This document shows, piece by piece, positions 48,623 through 60,728 of a stretch of 64,000 nucleotides of DNA. Position 1 is the stretch's first letter; each line of letters begins with the position of its first letter. A program made the position numbers and the translations under genes. Below the pieces are notes generated by a model, which saw nothing but the letters and a program-made list of their open reading frames with translations, searched no databases and was not told where the DNA came from. Origin of the DNA: Pampus argenteus (taxonomy: Eukaryota > Chordata > Actinopteri > Scombriformes > Stromateidae); contig CM072870.1 in assembly GCA_036937835.1 (NCBI GenBank), positions 18,566,001 to 18,630,000 on the forward strand, read 5' to 3'.

Positions 48623-51114
48623 CATCCAAAGACTTCCCAACTTACATTTGCATTTTGGTGCAATGGAGGAGGGAAGTTGTAGTTGATTCTTGCTTTTAAG
48701 CCCCAGTGTGTGAGACCTTCAAACCCACTTTGAGCCATGATCTTTCTTTTGTTTTGGTTCAGAATCACAGTCTCCTTATTCTATCCCCCACTTATGCCCT
48801 CCTCCTCCTTCCCTTTCTCCAAAAACCCCCAACCCTCCCCTTCCCCTTTGCGTACTGTACAGTATGTCTGCGTGCCCATCCGTCACTGTCTGTCTGCCCG
48901 TCTACCTCTGTCTGTCTTATTGTCTGCTGTCTTGCTGCTTGAGTCTGTTTTGTTCTGCATTGTGTCTTGTCTCTTGTCCCTGTCTTTCTTGTCTTATCTG
49001 TCTGTCTCTAAGTCAGCTCTTCCATTTAGTTCATCATTTTTTACTTCTTCATCTGCACAACTATCCTTCTCTCTCTCTTTGACTTTCTTTGCATCCCAAC
49101 AAACATTTTGACACTGGATTAGATTTAGATACTGCGGTTTGAAAACCTGTTTAATATAGAGTGGCAGATAGCTGTTGCCTGTATTCATTTCTATGAATTC
49201 AAGCCTTTTGTTAAAATAAGTTAAAACTTTTAAAAAAAAGTTTAAAACTTTCTAAAAGTTTAATATTTACTTTTTCATTTACCATAAGAGTATTTTCCCT
49301 GGCTCAATACAAGGTGGTACCTTCCATGATTATATGAGTTGGGTGTTTTGTGTACAACCAAACATCAATAAAGGCAATTCTCCGACTTAGCTCGTCTTGG
49401 GTGGTCAAAACAAATACTTTAGTCTGTCCCCTTAGATTAAAATACACAAAGGAAACCCCGCATTATATAATCTCATAAAACTCTGTGGTCTTTCGGTTAA
49501 GCATTGAATTTGGCCACCTCTTATCATTATCCGTCAAGTGCTTGTTGGGATGCCTCTCATGAACACAAAGTGTTTTTCCTAACTCATACTCTTTTACTCT
49601 CTAACTCTTACATACTGTACACACGCACAGTCATGCCTACACCAACGCAAAAATATATACAAATATGTATATACACCTACAGACACATGCAAGTACACAG
49701 TACCTTTCACGTCCTCTGCGTTTTAGGATCATTATCAACCTCCTTTCACTCAAATTTCAACTCCTGTCCATGAGTTTTGAGGTTCTCCCCGTCTCCCGAT
49801 CTTAGCTCTCATTCTGCCCTTATTCATCTACCTCTCTCTTTCCTTTTCCCTCGATCTCTCTCTTGTTCTCTGGACTTCTACTCCCTGTTGATCCAGTTCT
49901 GTTTCTTGACTCCAACACTCTATGATAGTAGCCTCTCTAGCTACAACTACTATAGTTATTTTTCTATGTATTTCTAGGCACACACCTTGTTCCTCTATAC
50001 TTATTTTGTGTTAACTGGGACTGCGATGTGACAATGTGCCACCATCACATTTGTCACATTAGCTGGAGTAAAAAAAAAAAAAGTTTACACAGCATTGAAG
50101 CGGGTTACCCCCCCTTTACCCTCCTCCAAACCTTCCCCTCTCTTTTTCTTCCTCTGTCACTCTTTGCTCCTCTGTTCCCTTTCTTTCTATCCTTTCCTCA
50201 GATGCTCTAACCTCTATCTTGTATTTCTTCTTTCCTCTCCAATCGTCTTTTGTCTGGGCATGCTAGCGACCCTTCAGTTATATTCCTCTATGCATTTTAT
50301 CTCAATTTTATATCTGATTTTGTTATCATTTATTCCTTAGTTTACCTCGGTCTATTTATGCATGCTGTCTGTGAAACTGATAGCTGCATCTATCAATGGA
50401 ACCGTGTCAGATCTTAATAAGGCTTTGTCCAGTGGATCTACCCTAAACCACAAAAATCTGATTAAAGTTTCTCATCTTTAAGATATCTAGGCAGTAGAGA
50501 CAGGTGACAAGTGCAAATATACGCTAGAATGCGTTTAGAGACCTTGTAGAAATGGTCAATAGCCCAGTAACCCTACACTTCCTGTGCTATGGGAGAAGCC
50601 TGTAATGGCTTACTTCCTGTATGGCATTAGTGCCTGAGAGGACAGGAAGTTCCAGGTTGCCATGTTGGCCTTATGTGATAGCATTATCACATGGCCTTTT
50701 CTACACACGTTCATAGTTCAGGATTAGGTTATGCTGTAGTTGGATATACCTCAGCAGTTCAGTTCCAAAGATGAGAAACTCGTAATAGATTTTTGTGTCT
50801 TTAATTGTGCTGTGATGGGTCAAATATTGGTCAATGGAACCTTGTTGCTATGAATCGTTGCTTTATTGTTAATCTATATTGTTGTTGAAGCAGTTCTGTT
50901 AGTTTAGTTCCTTCTCATTATTTGTATATTTTTATGTTTTGAAAAGTCTACTTTTATTTTGTGTTCACATTTACCATGTTGAACCTTTTGTTTTAAGTAT
51001 TTTCTTGAGAAGGGTACATTTTCATCGGCCTCTCTTGTTACCTCTCTTTCTCTCTCTTTTTGACTCCCTTGCCCTCTTTTGTCATCCTCTCCCCCTCCTC
51101 ATGCCTTCTCCCAG

Positions 51115-51384
51115 TCCGGCGGGTGCCTCCTCGCTTTTCCATTCCACCAATGAGTCAAGAAATTATGCCTGGTGGCAGTGTGAACATAACGTGTGTGGCA
51201 GTGGGGTCCCCCATGCCTTACGTCAAGTGGATGCTGAATTCGGAGGACTTAACACCGGAGGATGAGATGCCAGTGGGTAGGAACGTTCTTGAACTGAGCA
51301 GTGTTCGTGAGTCAGCCAACTACACCTGCGTGGCCATGAGCAGCCTTGGCATCATTGAAGCTGTGGCGCAGATCACTGTCAAAT
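51115..51384 (+). CDS. ptprs: ptprs exon: Ig3
   Basis: This 270-nt exon encodes the whole third Ig domain and is phase 1 at both ends (CTTCTCCCAG and GTAAGA). It reads VRRVPPRFSIPPMSQEIMPG, then GSVNITCVAVGSPMPYVKWM, NSEDLTPEDEMPVGRNVLEL, ESANYTCVAMSSLGIIEAVA and QITVK. The Ig disulfide cysteines are in NITC and YTC, the tryptophan is in VKW, and NIT and NYT are N-glycosylation sequons. SPMPYVKWM, MSSLG and IEAVAQITVK favour PTPRS. Because the phases match, skipping the exon would keep the frame, although no such family isoform is known to me. Confidence 0.96.
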
Positions 51385-51598
51385 GTAAGAGATAAGTGTT
51401 CTCATCATGAAGGTTACTTGCATATGAGGAAGATTATTGGCAGCTCTCTTTTACACGTAGAACTTGTAGAGAAAACTGCTTTCACACATCCATTAGATTA
51501 GTGTTCTTGCAGCATTGTGAATAAATGACAAAGTGTTTCCCTTTTCTAGCAAAATAATTTAATCAAATTTTCCCTCCTGTTTCCTCTCAACTTAACAG
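51385..51598 (+). other. ptprs: short intron between Ig3 and FN3-1
   Basis: A 214-nt intron with donor GTAAGA and acceptor CTTAACAG after a pyrimidine-rich stretch. Nothing else is seen. Confidence 0.85.
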
Positions 51599-52180
51599 CC
51601 CTCCCCAAGCCTCCAGGTACCCCCATGGTTACTGAAACCACTGCCACCAGTGTGACCATCACCTGGGACTCAGGGAACCCAGACCCAGTGACTTACTATA
51701 TCATCCAGTATCGAGCCAAGTCCCCAGATAGCAAGTATGAGACAGTGGATGACATAACCACTACACGTTACAGCATTGGTGGCCTCTACCCCAATACAGA
51801 ATATGAAATCCGAGTCTCAGCCGTCAACACAATCGGTCAGGGTCCTCCTAGTGAGCCAGTAGAAACCCGGACTGGTGAACAAGCCCCTGCCAGTCCACCA
51901 CGGAACATCCAGGCCCAGATTATATCCCAAAACACCATGATGGTACGCTGGGAAGAGCCCGAGGAGCCCAATGGGCAGATCAAGGGCTACCGTGTTTATT
52001 ACACTATGGACGACTACCAGCCCATGAGCCTATGGCAGATCCATAATGTCCAGGACAGCATAATCACCACTATCCAGAGCCTGGTTCCTCAAGAGACCTA
52101 TACCATTAAAGTCCTAGCATTCACCTCTGTAGGTGATGGACCCTTCTCAGAGCCCATCCATGTCAAAGTGTTGCAAGGAG
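51599..52180 (+). CDS. ptprs: ptprs exon: FN3-1 and FN3-2
   Basis: A 582-nt exon, the largest here, carries two fibronectin type III repeats. Repeat 1 runs from SLPKPPGTPMVTETTATS to about VETRTG and has the core Trp in ITWDSGNPDP and the Tyr in TEYEIRVSAVN. Repeat 2 runs from EQAPASPPRNIQ through VRWEEPEEPNGQIKGYRVYY to KVLQG. DITTTRYSIGGL and SAVNTIGQGPPSEP are PTPRS-like. The exon is phase 1 at both ends, flanked by CTTAACAG and GTAAGG. These repeats form the start of the FN3 stalk that follows the Ig head and are linked to cis interactions and extended reach in the family. Confidence 0.96.
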
Positions 52181-52703
52181 GTAAGGATATGACAATTGAT
52201 TTTCTCTTTTGATTTTAGGTTACTGGTGTTAAAACTTCACAAAAATTTTATTCACTGGTTTTGTCCTCTAAAGTTGAAAGCTTATATATTATAAAGCTAC
52301 AATATTATAGAGAGCAACTTGTTTAGTAAGTTTAAAATACATTTTACATAAATCTGCTGAATGTTACATCTGCCTTCTAGCCTCTGTCAGGATCAACTTT
52401 GGGGCGAAGTAAAATTATTCCATTACTGCTAGCCCAAGGTGGCACATCCAACTTCAGGGACCTCACAAAAAGTAGAGCACAATTGTATCTTTTGGAGTAC
52501 AAAAGCTTGCTGCTGGGACACAGTCTTCTGTACTCCACTTTGATCTATTCCTTTTCAATTTCAATAATCCTCAGTAATTTTACTCACATTAAAGACTTGT
52601 AAGTGAATGGTGACCCTTATACGTGTGTATTCATTTCCATGTTTTCACATAGATCATTTTCATTGACACATCCTGCTATAATATCCTCTGCTGTGTCTTT
52701 CAG
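52181..52703 (+). other. ptprs: intron between FN3-2 and FN3-3
   Basis: A 523-nt intron with donor GTAAGG and acceptor TGTGTCTTTCAG. I see no further element in it. The first part reads through in frame for 10 codons (GKDMTIDFLF) before a stop, which is ordinary read-through of the donor. Confidence 0.8.
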
Positions 52704-52840
52704 TTCCTGGTCAACCATCCAAATTTCAGGTTGGTGCTGTGTCTGACACCAGCATTGAACTGACCTGGGAACCTGCCTTTGAAAAAGAGGGAATTATAAA
52801 TTATGAACTTCGCTATATGGAGGCAGGTTTTAGCACCCAG
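52704..52840 (+). CDS. ptprs: ptprs exon: first half of FN3-3
   Basis: This 137-nt exon enters in phase 1 and leaves in phase 0 (CAG before GTAAGA). It reads VPGQPSKFQVGAVSDTSIEL, then TWEPAFEKEGIINYELRYM and ends GFSTQ. VPGQP is the conserved FN3-2/3 boundary motif of the family. The core Trp is in LTWEP and the Tyr in INYEL. The second half is more diverged from mammals than the Ig part, as is usual for the FN3 stalk. Confidence 0.94.
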
Positions 52841-52977
52841 GTAAGAATTTCAGTGTTGGTTGGATTTCCTGCCTTTTGCTCGGAGAGGTTAGGCAGCAGT
52901 TCTTTGTGATCCAGCGTTACATTTATCTACAACCAATTTAAAACAGAATTGATAATATCTTTTGCCTCCATCAACAG

Positions 52978-53122
52978 ATGAAGAAAACATTTGGACCCAC
53001 ATCGTCATATGTGGTGGAAGGTCTCCGCCCAAACACAGAGTACCAATTCTCCCTGGCTGCCATCTCTAACAAAGGCATTGGAGCATTCACCAATGACATA
53101 TTACAGAAGACCTTGCAAGCCA
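52978..53122 (+). CDS. ptprs: ptprs exon: second half of FN3-3
   Basis: This 145-nt exon starts in phase 0 after CCATCAACAG and ends in phase 1 before GTATGT. It encodes MKKTFGPTSSYVVEGLRPNT, then EYQFSLAAISNKGIGAFTND and ILQKTLQA. The TSSYVVEGLRPNTEY segment is the typical FN3 strand E-F region with the tyrosine corner and closely matches PTPRS (TTSYVVEDLKPNTEY as recalled). The 137-nt intron before it (52841-52977) is the shortest in the window. Confidence 0.94.
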
Positions 53123-56100
53123 GTATGTAGCCCCTTTTTTTTGTGTTCTCTTTGTGGGTTGGTTAACAAAGGGATTGTCCCCAGTGAAGCAGTTAAGTCA
53201 TCTTATGCCTTTGTCGACCTTTTTACTGAAGTAAATTCTAATCATGTGCTTTTTCCTTTTTACTTGAGCTTGTAAACTTTATTTTCTCTGTTGTTAACTG
53301 CATCATTACCTTTGAACTATGATTGTGTTTTTCTCTGACATAATCAGGGTTCAAAGTTGATTTAGAAATGATGAACTACATAACGGACTCTTTTGATTAT
53401 GTGTCTTTTTGAATTATTGCTAAAACTTGCGGGTTAATATTTTTCAGTTTGATTAACTTTGATTTTGCTTACTAAAATGCAACTGTGAATGTTATCTTCT
53501 ACCTCATGCAAATTCACATTTATACCATTTGCTTTGTCGAGACTTAAAGGGCAACTAGCAGGTTGGAGATTACAGTGATCTAATGTGTGGTAAAAATGAT
53601 GTAGAGACAGAATTTTAGAAGAACAAAAAAAACTACATACTGTATACGCTATAATGACATAATTTTGATTAGCCGTTTTCATATCCTTTTCAAAACAAGA
53701 GAGAACGGTCAAGAGAACGGTTTTAAAGGCATTGCTCAACATGTAAAACTAATAAAATCATTAACTTTTCACATGATAATTTTAACGCTACATAGCCTAT
53801 AAATTCAATACGAATTTGAACCTGCATGTTGCTCTTTAAGGTTGAAATTATTTAAGGTTGACATTAGGCTAGAAAAGATCTACAGTCATATGTTAGATTT
53901 TCTTTAGTGTTTCACAACCATTTTAATTTTTATTTATTTTATTAACAAATATGCCAAACACTGTGCAACACTGTCAAACAGATCAAGTCTATGTGGACTG
54001 ACAATTGTGGCGGTTATTTTATTTCCCTTTCACTTTTGTTCATATTTGCTTTTCCTTTGTCAACAGCAAGTGCACTTTATTCCACGTGACAGAGACACAA
54101 AAAATGTCAGTTCTCCTCTGAAACTGCCAAGGCTCTCTTATGAACTGTATTATGAGATAATACACAATAAATATTATAAGATTGGGGACAATGAAAATCC
54201 GGTTGAGTTTAGTCATCAAAAAGAAAAAAGAAAAAACATATCAGCACCCAAAGTACTCACATTCCCACTCCCTGAATTTATTCCAGTACTGCACTGATTA
54301 TTTTGGTTTACAGATGACAAGAACACAACTGAATTATTTAAACAAGACTGCTGAAAATACCAGTGGTGATATCATAGCCTCACTGTAGTGCAAGCTGTAG
54401 AGAAAGAAAACACGCATCTTATCCAATCAAATATCCGATAGTAGCTAAACGACTGTTGGGATGACAGGGTCTGTTTGATTTACACAGCACACAAAGATTA
54501 ACAATGATGTTGTGTATTAATGTTTAATACATTAATGATAAAGAACCCTGAAAATTGCAGCTGGCTTTACGGGATTACAGATGGATCTGGGGTAGTCGTT
54601 GTGGATCCTGGTGGTACAGAATATAGAAAATCAGACAACAATTCTGATATACATTCATCATCAAAATGGTTATCTTTGTTGTTAATGAACTGTCTATGCC
54701 CTGTTTCATTTAGTGAGGGTTGAATGAGAGACCATTGATTGGTGCATAGGAGAGCCATGGCATGGGAGTAGACTTCTTTTAACACATTTTCTGTTTCTAC
54801 CAGTGCAACTTGTTGGCTGTACCCCCCACATCAGGGCTGTGGGGACTTTGGAACAACCACTTCACAGTTCTTTTTGTTATTGCTGGGCAGCAGAGCTACA
54901 CACAGTGCATAGTCACTGAGGAGAGCGCCAGTTGCATGCAACACTCACTCCTGTCTACTGGGGGGGTGCTGTTGAGAACCTGTCACTGCAATGTTGATCT
55001 TTGATCACTCCAGGCATGAAAATGCTTTATGTTCATCCAATCCCATTTCTGTCTTGGCGTCTTTCGAATGTCTGTGCGCATCTTCACCTGTCAACGTGTG
55101 TTTGTGATTTCCTTACCTCTGTTTTTGAATTTGTTCTTGACTGGTAAACTGCAAGCTGATTGGATTGGATACACTCCTGTCCTCCTTTTACGTCACCCTG
55201 TTCCAACTCTGTTTCTCTCTTTGCCACTTGTTCCCTTTGCAATGGAACAAAAGCTCTCCTTGGAATGGCTTGACATCACCATGCTCACTTTGTGTCCTCT
55301 TCCTTTTATGTTGAGTCTTTTGAAAAAGAGTTTTGAGTTAGATCTTTTATTTATTAGTTAATTAATTTCTATTACGTTATGGGTTATCTGAAAAAATATT
55401 GGTTTGACATCACTCCAAACAGTAGCTTGCTGCTACTTTCATCTTTCTGCTGGGTTCTTGCATGAACCCAAGTCCACCACAGCCAGCCACTAACAACTCC
55501 AGAGCAGCAGGCAGAGTAGCACTTACAGACAACATTGCCATACACTTATCCACTGATCAACTATGGGTTACAATAAGTCTAAATAATGGCTTTTCTCAAG
55601 TGTCTGCTTGAGACAAGGGACTTTTCCTATCAACTGCCTCATCCATACAATTACAATGGATAGAAAGGATAACCACTGGTTGATGCTCTTTTGCCCACCA
55701 TAGATCTTTGATACTGCTGTTCAGGAAATTAGTATCAATTCATGTTTGAAGTGGTTATCAATGTTTTAAAATAGTTTTATTTAAGGTTTAAGATTTAAGG
55801 TTAAGAGCCATCTTTACCTTTCCTATCCATTCTACTTCTATGGTTTTACCCTAGACCTCATGTTTGCGGTCTCTTTGAGGCAATGTGTATTTTTTCTTTA
55901 TTGGGAATCCCTGCTCAAGCAATTGTGAGACATATCCTTTACTGCTTAGATCAGTACAATCAGACAAAGTTAGACAAAGCAAAAGATTTCCCACAACACA
56001 ATACATAATAACTTGATCTTTTGGATGCTTTGAGGTAAGTGATTGTGTGGTTTAAGGGGTTCAGTCTGCCATAACCTTTCTGGGTTTTTTGGGGGGTTTT

Positions 56101-59100
56101 TTTTTTCCCAGCAGTCTTTATACATGACACGGATAAATATTAAACTGCCATGTCTGCAGGTTGGCTGCTTATACAGGTCAGGAATAGCACCATCACCATG
56201 CAACCAAGCCAGTGAAAAGCTGTGTGACATATATAGCTTGAATTTAGTGCCTTCACAGTGCTGTGAAATATATACAGTTTAAACTGTCATTTGCCTTTTG
56301 GGATAACACCGGCAAAGCTTATTTTTATTATCAATTGTTAATACATGGACACATGTGTGCACTTAAACACAAAGATCTCAATTTTAATAATATTAGTAAA
56401 CTGGCACAATTATTGGATATATAGCCATTGCATTGTACCCACTGTATTTTCATCTCTATTTCAACCTGCAGTTTATCCCACTGCACTGTCTGGCAGACTG
56501 AAACCCTTGGCCACTAAGTAAAAAGAAAGACGGACATGATTTCCTTGTGTGCTTTGTTGTCCATTATCTGTGGTATATAATGTTTGCTTATTGTTGAAAG
56601 TTTGTGCTCAGTTCAAGCAGCATTACCAGAGGCTATTGTCATGGGGACCACTTTGTCAAGAACATATGAAAAGAAAACTGAAAAAAGAAAAAAAAGAAAA
56701 AAATGGACTGGATCGTAACCTCTTAAATCAAAGAGCACTTCAATCATTTCATTGAGTTCTCTTGGTTACATAAGGCCGATGTTACTGACAACAGTGGCTC
56801 TCATTTAGAAGCAAGGCCTCATGGGGTATGCTGCCATAGTCAGACCAGGCTTAGAGACCAGTTTTTGTGATACCGTTCAGAAGTGGCCGGAGTGGGTCCA
56901 CAACCAGAGAGCCAGGAAGCCTCCTAGCATTTCTCAAACTATTACCCAGTTGTAACGCATGGTAACAAGACCTGAGATGGACCCTGGGTGTGTGGGTGTT
57001 AGGGGACTGCAAGGCCCCAGAGTAGCAGATAAGAATCCCATTTCATAGAGTCAGAATTAATTTCATGCTTTGCGATGAGCTATGAGCCAGGCCCTTGGAT
57101 TGTCAGGCTTTGTTACACATTTAGATTATACCTAGAACCTGCCAGTAGCCAGTCAAGAGCTAGCTCTCAAATTAAAGTGGCAGATTCTAAATCCTCTGTA
57201 TTTAGCCAAACAAGCAGTTTAGCCCTCCCACTTACTGTAATTGCAGGAGGTTTTTAGATATATTGGAACATTTGTGTGAGCCACAGCAAGGCCATTTGGC
57301 ATCAGGGGGGATTAATTTTGTAATGATCTACAAATATGAACATCCTGTCATTCGACACTGCTGATGAAAATACAGTTCAGATGCAGACATGTGCTTACAC
57401 TCTGATAGCAAAAAACGCACAGGCAGTCTGTGTCATTTGAAGAGTTAACAACAGACAGTTGTGTAATGGCCTGTGTAGCTGAACTGTTACGTGTTCATTT
57501 AACATCCACAGAAGATGTCGTACTAAATTCAGGTTTAATCGTAAGGTAGTCATAATGATTAGGTATGCCAGTACTTTATGCTAAGAGCTCACAGTCATAT
57601 CATAACAGAGTTGAGTCAAATAAAAAGATGTGAATGCAGACATGACTAATTATTTGTCAAATAGTATTTAGGGAACTCTTTCAAGGAAGCTTCAAAAGAA
57701 CCTCAAGTAAAGTATTAGCCGAGTTTCTTCTTTTGTGGTTGTATAGTTGGAGTATCCATAATCCTACCACTGGCCTTCATGGGATATGCACTTTATTAAA
57801 GCTGTGCCCCAGCCAGTCTTAAACTGTTATCAGGCATGAGGATGCCTGTGCACTGTGATAGCCTGGCCCCTGTCAGATTCACAGCCCTTTTTCCGCACCG
57901 CAAAGATTGAGAACTGAGCAATCATTCTTGACGTGGAGAGTTTACAAATACAATATGAGCAGAGGAAAGAAGCTGAAAGGCTCAAAATCCAGTAAGACCG
58001 TAAGTAAATAAGCCCATTGGACACAGAGAAAGGTTTGGGAACTGTGGCTGAGGTCCTGTCGTCTTTGTTATGTGCTGGAACATTCAGTCTTCACTGGTAG
58101 GAGGTCTTTCTGATAGTCAAAAACCCCTGTTTTGTTTTTGTTTTTTTGTTTTGTTTACTTTATTTTTAAAGATGTTCTACCCAAACTGACAGCGCAGTCA
58201 GAATAGTATCATTAAACTTTTATGAATTCAGCAATACGAGCTTTGCGTCTTTTTTTTTCCCTCTATTCTTATATCTTGGCATTCTCAAAATGGCAGTGAG
58301 CTTCACCACGATACATTGGCACAGGGCTATGAAATGGGATTTATTTGAACAAATTGTAAACAAGGAAGGATGTTTGTGTATGTGGCCAAGTTGCAAAAGA
58401 ACAGAATATCTTGGGAGTGAGTTTTCCCCCTACAGCTTCCCCTCTCGCAGTCTTGTGGACCCTCCCGGCCCAAAGATACACAAGTATTAAACAGCCCTGA
58501 CTACAGCACGGAGCCAACTCTCTCCCTCCCAATAGGGCCAAACTGGGTCAAAATTAAAGTCCCAATGGTTCAAAATGAAAGGTGTTATTTACTGATTCAA
58601 AAAAAACGGGATAGCTCACAATGTCTTGCACATTCTATGGGAGGGAAAGTGTTGCGGCTCGGCTCACTGACTATAGAGTAAGCACGCTCTGTAGTCAGGA
58701 GCTGGTGGTAAGAAAGTCTTTCAAATGTAGTATTTGTGGGAGCCAGGTACGTATGATGCAGACTATACTTGTGATTTGGTTTTGTTTGGCTTCATTTTGG
58801 AATTTAAATGTTATTATTTTCCGTTTATGCTGAGTATCCAGTTGTTGTTTTTTTCATGTTTTTTTTATGAGTTGTTATTTTGAACCTTAACTGTTATTGT
58901 GGTTCTTTCTTTCAAGTCACTTGGGTTACAGAGAAATTATTTTCCCAGTACCCTCCTTCAGTTCATGATTTATTTCTTCAGCCTTTGTTTTAGAATAAGA
59001 ATATGCTGTTTGTGTCCATGGGATGTATTTGAGTTCGTCTCCTAAGTTGCTGTCTGTTGAATTCCCTTTTTTTTTCTGGTTGTATTTCATTTTATTTTTT

Positions 59101-60407
59101 TTATTTTTTTTTTTTGATTATGGTGCTATTTTTACTTTTCATAACAGAGAATGTAATAATGAACTCGGTTTCTTACACCAAGATGGAAGGAAATATATTC
59201 TCACACAAAACCATTGTAGGGGGTGGAGGAAACCCAACGCGGATAGAAATATTTTCATACACGTCCTTTTATCCGTATAATACCAAACTCTGGATGAGAA
59301 ATGGAACGTTTTATCGCTCCTTGCACAGCGCACTCTTTGCGCGAGCACAAGCTGTGTAAGCACTTTACACAGATTTGAAGCGAGAGGCATTGAGTTTAAA
59401 TTAGAGAGTTCACAGATGTCTAGGTTTTAATATGTTTTAGAAGAACACTTCAGACACAAATAACAGCCACCGTGTTAAAAAAAAAAAAAAGAAGCTTTTG
59501 TACTGTAACAAATTAAAAAGGACAGACTGCACTACCTCTGTTAGTTCACGCTTGTTTTAGCTTATGCTAATTTGACTGAGAGAGTTCTAGAGCAAAAATA
59601 GGAACCACTTTTCAGTGGATTGTTTAATTGTGATCATTCAGAGTAAAGTAGATGCTATCTTGGTTCTACCCAAGACAAAACAATGACAGACAATGTCAGA
59701 AATCTGTATACATAACAATAATACTAAATATATTACATGTTACATGATATATTTATCTTATTTTTATGTTGCCTTTATGGACACGATAGTTTTGTTATTG
59801 ATCCCGACATGGACAGTCGAGTGGCTCAGTAGTTGCAATAATTACAGATATCAGAAGGGAAAAAAATTAAGGGTTTAGTGCTCAGGGCTGCCATGTTTGC
59901 CAAGTCGCTATTTGGTTTTTAAGTACAAAAGCCCCAGCTCAGTGTCTATATAAAAAATAAAAAATATGCACAATGGATATGCTAATCCTGGAACATTTGG
60001 TACTGCAGCAGGCTTAAAGTATAGTGATTGTGCATAACTGTTTTTTTAGGGATGAGTATAGTTTTTAACATGGAAAACATGAGCCATACATAATCAGTTC
60101 CCCAATGTTCCTGAATTGAGGGTAGCCATCTTGATTCATTATTACACAAGCTTGAGTCATTGTCCATTTATGCCTTTTTGTTGACATTTGCTTGATGATT
60201 TTATTTTTATTTGAAGCATATTTTTTCCCTCCGTCTTTGTTTTGCAATTTTTCGTTTGACTTATTCTTGTTTTTTATTTGAGTTTGGAATTTTCCTTTTA
60301 TCATTTTCTTTATCTCTCCCATCTTTTTATTTTTTGTTTTTCACCCCTCCCCGTTCCTCTTCGTCCTCGACCCCCTTCCTTCCTTCCTGTCCTTTCCACC
60401 TCACCAG
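53123..60407 (+). other. ptprs: intron between FN3-3 and FN3-4 (7.3 kb)
   Basis: No family exon is recognised. It is AT-rich with short homopolymers, such as poly(T) near 56099-56106 and 59097-59115 and poly(A) near 59477-59490. The acceptor before FN3-4 lies after a long pyrimidine-rich stretch (about 60290-60404). This junction is where mammalian short isoforms of the family omit later FN3 repeats, but splice choice cannot be read here. Confidence 0.75.
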
Positions 60408-60728
60408 AGCCCTCAGCCCCCCCTCAAGACATTAAGTGCAGCAGCACCAGCTCCACCACCCTGCTGGTAAGTTGGCGCCCCCCGCCTTTGAAGAGTCAGA
60501 ACGGTGACCTGGTGGGGTATAAGGTGCGCTACCAGGTGGTGGGCCTGTCAGAAGACGGCAGTGACGATGGGGAGGCAATGGAGGAGCCGACTGTGCCTGT
60601 CACTGAAGTGCAGGTGCAGCTGCAGCGATTGGAGAAGTGGACCCAGTATCGCATCACTGTGTCTGCCGTCAATGTGATTGGAGAGGGCCCTGAGAGCGAA
60701 TTCTATATCTGTCGGACAGATGAAGACG
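60408..60728 (+). CDS. ptprs: ptprs exon: FN3-4
   Basis: This 321-nt exon, flanked by CCTCACCAG and GTACAT and phase 1 at both ends, encodes one FN3 repeat. It reads KPSAPPQDIKCSSTSSTTLL, VSWRPPPLKSQNGDLVGYKV and, near the end, LEKWTQYRITVSAVNVIGEG followed by PESEFYICRTDED. SWRPPP, GxLVGYxVRY and LEKWTQYRI match PTPRS. Between strands C' and E it carries an acidic loop, LSEDGSDDGEAMEEP, longer than I recall for mammalian PTPRS. Exon length and phases allow in-frame skipping, consistent with known family isoforms lacking FN3-4 onward. Confidence 0.95.

Larger units (their letters stand above)
43381..51114 (+). other. ptprs: intron between insert B and Ig3 (7.7 kb)
   Basis: No family exon is seen within it. 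The intron starts with T-rich sequence and a 23-A run (43423-43445). It includes octamer-like sites at 44121-44128 and 46617-46624, small hairpins at 43598-43618 and 44888-44914, and a CA microsatellite (48561-48617). A long strand-biased pyrimidine region runs from about 48720 to 50260. The acceptor for Ig3 has an extended C/T tract (about 51028-51114). Confidence 0.75.

Noticed and set aside
48433..48768. Open frames over the CA array, including Thr-His and Val-Cys repeats
   Set aside because: Microsatellite artefact.
50939..51265. Alternative frame through the Ig3 exon
   Set aside because: The Ig3 frame is fixed by homology and by split codons at both ends. The alternative frame is a shadow.
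51115..52180. First-pass assignment to PTPRF (LAR)
   Set aside because: Some Ig3 and FN3-1/2 segments are shared, but Ig1, Ig2, insert A, FN3-4 and insert C favour PTPRS.
54060..54300. Acceptor-like TTTGTCAACAG followed by an open stretch
   Set aside because: The translated peptide has no FN3 features, and the FN3-3 to FN3-4 junction is already complete in phase without it.
58711..58749. Zinc-finger-like KSFKCSICGSQ peptide
   Set aside because: Only a single C-x2-C half is present with no His pair downstream, and there is no flanking finger. A chance match.
59815..59860. GAGTGGCTCAGTAGTTGC resembling a tRNA-type A box of a SINE or tRNA gene
   Set aside because: No B box at the right spacing and no cloverleaf.
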